From NCBI GenBank assembly GCA_021768185.1, contig JAETNP010000038.1:1-40526 (forward strand): 40,526 nt of DNA, read 5' to 3'. The position numbers and the translations under genes were made by a program. The notes below the pieces were generated by a model. That model saw only the letters and a program-made list of their open reading frames with translations, ran no database searches and was not told the origin of the DNA. How positions within the stretch are numbered: position 1 is the first letter of the stretch; the number at the start of each line of letters is the position of its first letter. Origin of the DNA: Oscillospiraceae bacterium. Lineage in GTDB: Bacteria > Bacillota > Clostridia > Oscillospirales > Oscillospiraceae. Shown piece after piece: positions 37,046 through 40,526 of the stretch.

Positions 37046-37513
37046 ATGAAGCAAGAATATGACCGCTCCCGAGGCGGAGACCCCTGTTCCACGATCCTTC
37101 CCGGCGGCGTTGACCTGTGTGTAGACCGGAATGTCTGCAAGGTCCGCGCGGATGTCACCGTGGATCGTATCCGAACCGTCACCGTTTGGGGATGCGTGAC
37201 CGATTGCAGCGGCGCACCGGTAAGCGGCGCGCTGGTGGAGCTTTTGAAATATACGGACTGCGGCCTGCACGAGGCGGCCCGCACCTGTACGGACTGCATG
37301 GGCCGGTACCAATTCAGTCTGAACGATGGCTGCGAGGGCCGCTATCGTGTGGAGGTCCGTCAGGGCGCTTGCCCGGATGCGTGTCCGGACGGCTGTGAGC
37401 CTCCCTGTCCGCCCCGCTGCCCTGAGCCGGCCGGCTCCAGCGGCTGCCTGTGTCAGGGCAGCTCGTCCGGGGGATGCAGAAGCGTTTCCAGGAGCAATGT
37501 CCAGTATTACTGA
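37046..37513 (+). CDS. Cys-rich carboxypeptidase-regulatory-like domain protein
   Basis: A 155-residue protein with 17 cysteines. The centre is an Ig-like domain of the carboxypeptidase regulatory type: VTVWGCVTDCSGAPVSGALV, ELLKYTDC, DCMGRYQFSLNDGCEGRYRVEV. The tail is Cys/Pro/Gly-rich (CPDACPDGCEPPCPPRC, then Ser/Gly). No signal peptide is seen, as is common for spore coat proteins made inside the mother cell. Disulphide cross-linking in a spore layer is a reasonable inference. AAAGGAGGG precedes ATG. It is followed by a 10-bp hairpin and the SPOCS genes. Confidence 0.75.
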   Translation: MKQEYDRSRGGDPCSTILPGGVDLCVDRNVCKVRADVTVDRIRTVTVWGCVTDCSGAPVSGALVELLKYTDCGLHEAARTCTDCMGRYQFSLNDGCEGRYRVEVRQGACPDACPDGCEPPCPPRCPEPAGSSGCLCQGSSSGGCRSVSRSNVQYY

Positions 37514-37534
37514 ACCCGGCGAAACGCCGGGTTC
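37512..37534 (+). terminator. Hairpin between Cys-rich gene and first SPOCS gene
   Basis: GAACCCGGCG, AAA, CGCCGGGTTC: a perfect 10-bp stem overlapping the stop, without a T tract. Probably an intra-operon attenuator or processing site. Confidence 0.5.
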
Positions 37535-37559
37535 CTATCGCGAAGTTAGGAGTTTGATT

Positions 37560-38141
37560 ATGAATTGTAATTCCCAGTCCTGCGGCTGTGAAAACGGTCT
37601 CATCGACGTGATCGGTCTGTGTGTTCCGGCCAACACCACCCAGGCGATCCGGAACACGCCCTATTGGAAGCAGATGCACATCACCGAGACCTTGCAGATC
37701 CCCGAGCAGAAGCCCGATATTGAGGTCATCAACTCTGTGGAGGTCTGGGTGGACATCCTGCGCAAGCAGGTGATCAAGACCCCCCGGTCCTATACCGCCA
37801 GCGGGGAACCCCTTCCCAACCTGGAGGGGAAGCTTCTCAGCGGGCGGAAGCTGATCATTGAGGGCCAGCTGTGCCAGAAGGTGGTCTATACCGCCCTGGA
37901 GCCCAGCCAGAGCGTCCACTCCGCCCACTTCTATGTCCCCTTCTCCTCCTTCATCGTGGTCCCGGAGGAGGTCACCTTCCCCATCGCCGGCGGCGAATCC
38001 ATTACCGAGGACAGCTATAACGTCAACTTTGACGTGAACTGCTGTGTGGAGGATGTGGCCGTCTGCGCCGTTGATGAGAGAAACATCCTCAAGCAGGTGA
38101 CGCTGATGCTCTACGCCGTACCCACCAGGTCGGCGTGCTGA
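37560..38141 (+). CDS. SPOCS (DUF3794) domain protein 1
   Basis: A 193-residue protein. A Cys-rich N-terminus (MNCNSQSCGC) leads into a SPOCS domain (about 38-185): ITETLQIPEQKPDIEVINSV, LLSGRKLIIEGQLCQKVVYT, SVHSAHFYVPFSSFIVV, CCVEDVAVCAVDERNI. SPOCS domains occur in spore coat and shell proteins such as SipL and help them assemble around the forespore. No signal peptide. ATG 37560 follows TTAGGAG. It is first of three tandem paralogues and ends in SAC; free end cysteines may cross-link. Confidence 0.82.
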   Translation: MNCNSQSCGCENGLIDVIGLCVPANTTQAIRNTPYWKQMHITETLQIPEQKPDIEVINSVEVWVDILRKQVIKTPRSYTASGEPLPNLEGKLLSGRKLIIEGQLCQKVVYTALEPSQSVHSAHFYVPFSSFIVVPEEVTFPIAGGESITEDSYNVNFDVNCCVEDVAVCAVDERNILKQVTLMLYAVPTRSAC

Positions 38142-38156
38142 CGGGAGGGAGAAACC

Positions 38157-38753
38157 ATGATGAACTGTGATTATACCAACAGCACCGTCCACACCTTCCA
38201 CAGCGAGGTCTGCGAGCAGTGCGACAACATCAACTATGTGGGCGTTTCTCAGGAGTCCGCCCTGGAGCGGGCCCTGCGCTGCGGTCCCGTCTCTGAGCAG
38301 TGGGTGCAGTTTTTTGTTCCCAAGATTCTGGACATTCCGGAGCAGAAGCCCGATATGGAGGGCATCGTCTCGGTGAACTCCAGCATCAAGATCATTTCCC
38401 AGCGGGTGGTCAACACCCCCGTGGTCAACGGCTACACCCGGCCGGACGGCACCGTGGTGCCCGGGGAGGACATCCCCAACGGCGAGTGCACACACCTCAC
38501 CGGCAAGAAGCTGATTATTGAGGGCGTGATCCTGCAAAAGATCATCTATACCGCCGCAGTTCCCGACCAGGCGCTGCATTCGGCCACCTATACGATCCCC
38601 TTCTCCGTCTTTATCATTGCCGGTAAGGACGTGCCGCTGACACAGGACTATGTGCTGCACCCTTATCTGGAGGACGTCTATGTGTGCAGGCTGTCCGAGA
38701 GAAGCGTGTTCAGCAACAATACCCTGTTTATCAAAGCCATTCCGGTATGCTGA
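38157..38753 (+). CDS. SPOCS (DUF3794) domain protein 2
   Basis: A 198-residue paralogue of the preceding protein. The N-terminus has three cysteines (Cys4, Cys19, Cys22). The domain shows DIPEQKPDMEGIVSVNSSI, LTGKKLIIEGVILQKIIYT, ALHSATYTIPFSVFIIAG and EDVYVCRLSERSVF. The loop between the first two blocks is about 12 residues longer than in protein 1 (NGYTRPDGTVVPGEDIPNGE). It ends IPVC, again a C-terminal cysteine. GGGAGGGAG precedes ATG, 15 bases after the previous stop. Confidence 0.82.
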   Translation: MMNCDYTNSTVHTFHSEVCEQCDNINYVGVSQESALERALRCGPVSEQWVQFFVPKILDIPEQKPDMEGIVSVNSSIKIISQRVVNTPVVNGYTRPDGTVVPGEDIPNGECTHLTGKKLIIEGVILQKIIYTAAVPDQALHSATYTIPFSVFIIAGKDVPLTQDYVLHPYLEDVYVCRLSERSVFSNNTLFIKAIPVC

Positions 38754-38768
38754 GGGAGGAGAGAAGCT

Positions 38769-39911
38769 ATGTCCTGTCATCGTAATTCCCAGGGGTGCAG
38801 CCTGAAGAGCTTCGGCACCTATGACCTGTCCCGCGTCGTCCTGGACGGCCGGGACCGCACCCAACTCAACTGGAGCGAGATCTCCGTCCCGGAGATCCTG
38901 CCCATCCCGGCCCAGAAGCCCGATATCGAGCAGCTGGATCAGGTGTATGTGGACGCCAAAATCAACTGCGCCAAGCTGATCGAGACGCCCTACGCCTACA
39001 AGACCTATGAGCGGCAGGCCACGGCCCTGGAGCTCACCGCCGCCACCGGCGCCGTCAATCTGGCGGGGGCCGTGGACATTACCCCCATCGTAGATGCGGT
39101 CAACGCCATTCTGGCCATTCCTCTGCTGCCCGCCATTCCCCAGGTCACCGCCCTTCAGGCGGCCCTCGTTGGCGTCACCACCGCAGCGGCCAATCTGACC
39201 ACCGCCGTGGCCGACGCCCTGCTGATCCTGGATGCGCCCTGCGCGGCCGCCTATCTGGTGGTGGAGGCGCTGAACGCCGTCCGCGCCGCAGTGGCCCTGC
39301 TCCAGGCGGCTTTGGACGCCTTGGTCGCCGCCGCCAACGCCCTGAGCGCCGCGGTGGCCGCCATCCCGGTGGTGGGTCCCGCCGTAGCCGCCGCCGTGAA
39401 TGCCCTGATCGCCCTGGTGGACGGCGTTGCCCAGGCCCTGCTGGACGCGGTGACCGCCATCCTGGATGTCATCACCCTCATCGGCGCCACCACCTATTTC
39501 ACCCTGATCCCCAACGAGGAGGGCACCTGCCTGAGCGGGCGGAAGCTGATCATCGAGGGGACGCTGAAACAGAAAGTGGTCTACACCGGCCTGGTGCCCA
39601 GCCAGTCGGTCCACTCCGTCCACAACGAGGTACCCTTCACCGCCTATATCATCCCCTACGCCAAGTTCGAGGGGCTGGACTATCAGGAGAATATCACGGT
39701 GATTGCCGACCCGGAGGGCGACCCCTGCGACACCATTGTGATCAACGGCTGGGCCTACGACCCCGCCAATCCCCCGGTAGTAGATCTGTGCGAGGAGTTC
39801 TGTGTGAACGCATATATCGAGGACATCTTCGCTCTCGCTACCGACTGCCGGACCGTTTTTAAGAACATTACCCTGTTTTTGCTGGCGAAACCCAGCGCCA
39901 TCTGCGGGTAA
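38769..39911 (+). CDS. SPOCS domain protein 3 with Ala-rich insert
   Basis: A 380-residue paralogue. The flanks match the others: ILPIPAQKPDIEQLDQVYVD (about 44-63), LSGRKLIIEGTLKQKVVYTG (255-274), SVHSVHNEVPFTAYIIPY and CVNAYIEDIFALATDCRTVF. Between the first and second blocks lies an insert of about 155 residues (85-240) that is over a third Ala, with Val, Leu, Ile, Asn and Asp and almost no charge, in repeating AVNALIALVD-like units. It resembles an amphipathic or glycine-free fibrous repeat, not a simple transmembrane helix. It starts after GGGAGGAG and ends ICG. A terminator-like hairpin follows. Confidence 0.82.
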   Translation: MSCHRNSQGCSLKSFGTYDLSRVVLDGRDRTQLNWSEISVPEILPIPAQKPDIEQLDQVYVDAKINCAKLIETPYAYKTYERQATALELTAATGAVNLAGAVDITPIVDAVNAILAIPLLPAIPQVTALQAALVGVTTAAANLTTAVADALLILDAPCAAAYLVVEALNAVRAAVALLQAALDALVAAANALSAAVAAIPVVGPAVAAAVNALIALVDGVAQALLDAVTAILDVITLIGATTYFTLIPNEEGTCLSGRKLIIEGTLKQKVVYTGLVPSQSVHSVHNEVPFTAYIIPYAKFEGLDYQENITVIADPEGDPCDTIVINGWAYDPANPPVVDLCEEFCVNAYIEDIFALATDCRTVFKNITLFLLAKPSAICG

Positions 39912-39921
39912 CAGGACGCAA

Positions 39922-39955
39922 AGGGGGATGGACGCGGCAGCGCGTCCGTCCCCTT
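39922..39955 (+). terminator. Terminator-like hairpin after SPOCS cluster
   Basis: A 15-bp stem including GGGGATGGACGCG and CGCGTCCGTCCCC with a GCAG loop. The T tract is weak. It ends the five-gene cluster. Confidence 0.7.
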
Positions 39956-40038
39956 GCGATCTTTGGAGCGGCCCTGTTTGATCGAAATAAATTGCCGCCG
40001 GCGGCTTAATCTGGGCTTCCATCTGTCAGACTGCTCTA

Positions 40039-40194
40039 TCAGCCATTGCCCTTACGGCTGTAGTGTCTGTTGCAGCAGCCCTGCCGCTGCTCATTGCGCT
40101 CGTATCGGGCCGCCCAGGTCAGTTTCTCGGCCTCCACCTCCAGCAGTTCGTTGAGGGTTCTCTCTACATTTAGCAGTACAATCTTCTCAGACAT
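40039..40194 (-). pseudogene. IS256-family transposase, N-terminal remnant
   Basis: Minus-strand frame of 51 residues beginning MSEKIVLLN, then TLNELLEVEAEKLTWAARYE and RNEQRQGCCNRHYSRKGNG, followed by a stop. The LLExEAxxLTxAxRYERxExRxxxRxxHYxR pattern is the start of IS256-type transposases, normally about 400 residues. A short deletion near residue 10 and loss of everything after residue 51 mark it as decayed. The bases upstream (40200-40265) may include the element's end. Confidence 0.78.
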
Positions 40195-40356
40195 GGTTTG
40201 TAGACTTCTTTTAGAATGGAGTGTGGTAACTTCATTCTACCAGAGGGCTGCAAACTATGTCTCTTCTTGTTTTTGCGAAACTTGTTTTACCTCATTTAAT
40301 AAAAAGAATGCCGCAGCGAAATGCTGTGGCACAACAAATTTAGTGCGGTCAATATA

Positions 40357-40399
40357 AAAAGTTGACAAGCTACTCCTTTGGTGTAGTCTGTCAACTTTT
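40357..40399. repeat. Inverted repeat beside the IS630 fragment
   Basis: AAAAGTTGACA and its exact complement TGTCAACTTTT (11 bp each, 21 bases between). It is either a transcription terminator of the transposase gene or one end of the element. Confidence 0.6.
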
Positions 40400-40416
40400 C
40401 ATGTCCTGTGTTATAC

Positions 40417-40526
40417 TCACCATAGTTGAAAAGCGGTACAGAGGGCATCATCAAAGGAAGGAGCAGAAGGGAGGATTTTCCTCAAAAAGCGTTTCAGCCA
40501 GGCCCAGAATTTTTCAATAGGATTGA
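40417..40526 (-). pseudogene. IS630-family transposase, C-terminal part (runs off window)
   Basis: Minus-strand frame entering from the window edge: NPIEKFWAWLKRFLRKILPS, then FDDALCTAFQ and a stop. NPIExxWxxLK is the last catalytic motif of IS630-type DDE transposases, containing the final Glu. Only 35 residues are visible, so whether the gene is intact beyond the window is unknown. Confidence 0.75.

Noticed and set aside
37314..40022. 902-codon minus-strand frame over the SPOCS cluster
   Set aside because: The plus-strand genes have ribosome sites, paralogy and domain motifs; the reverse frame is a codon-bias artefact.

Overview
The window looks like chromosome from a GC-rich, spore-forming Clostridia, most likely an Oscillospiraceae-type gut anaerobe (Flavonifractor/Lawsonibacter/Intestinimonas-like). 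Reasons: spore-coat SPOCS-domain proteins and a SleB-type cortex hydrolase, TmcAL, a BlaI/M56 pair, split Fe-S serine dehydratase, a type-3 prolyl-tRNA synthetase, GGAGG ribosome sites and sigma-A promoters with 17-bp spacers. This is inference from gene content; no 16S or database match was available.

Layout. 1-606: a roughly 526-bp gene-free structured repeat (copy A, minus orientation). 652-9444: acetate kinase, then TmcAL, an RsiV-like lipoprotein, a cytosolic hybrid histidine kinase with an HD-GYP-like partner, and an M17 aminopeptidase. 9510-16921: rpoC and rpoB on the minus strand under a clear promoter; rpoB is broken by a frameshift with about 70 residues missing. 17140-19545: a pseudouridine synthase/exonuclease pair bracketed by inverted copies of a second structured repeat. 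19585-24828: an MBL hydrolase, a BlaI/M56 signalling pair with two operators, a 48-codon gene, and a PadR/DUF2812 membrane-protein operon. 24901-32763: a sugar-phosphate kinase, a SleB-like hydrolase, a TIGR04255 protein, DegV, serine dehydratase subunits, an XRE regulator, and a NatAB-type ABC exporter whose promoter/operator nearly duplicates that of the PadR operon. 32800-33428: copy B of the large repeat (plus orientation). 33495-35478: a GreA-like factor and prolyl-tRNA synthetase. 36233-39911: a five-gene cluster for a cysteine-rich (probably spore-surface) structure, containing three tandem SPOCS proteins. 40039-40526: remnants of two insertion sequences.

Most notable: (i) two families of non-coding repeats whose paired copies differ by compensating changes in helices, the signature of selected RNA or DNA secondary structure; (ii) the cysteine-rich SPOCS cluster, one member of which has a 155-residue Ala-rich insert inside the domain; (iii) a probable small PadR regulon joining two separate operons; (iv) the damaged rpoB, which is either an assembly fault or a remarkable variant.
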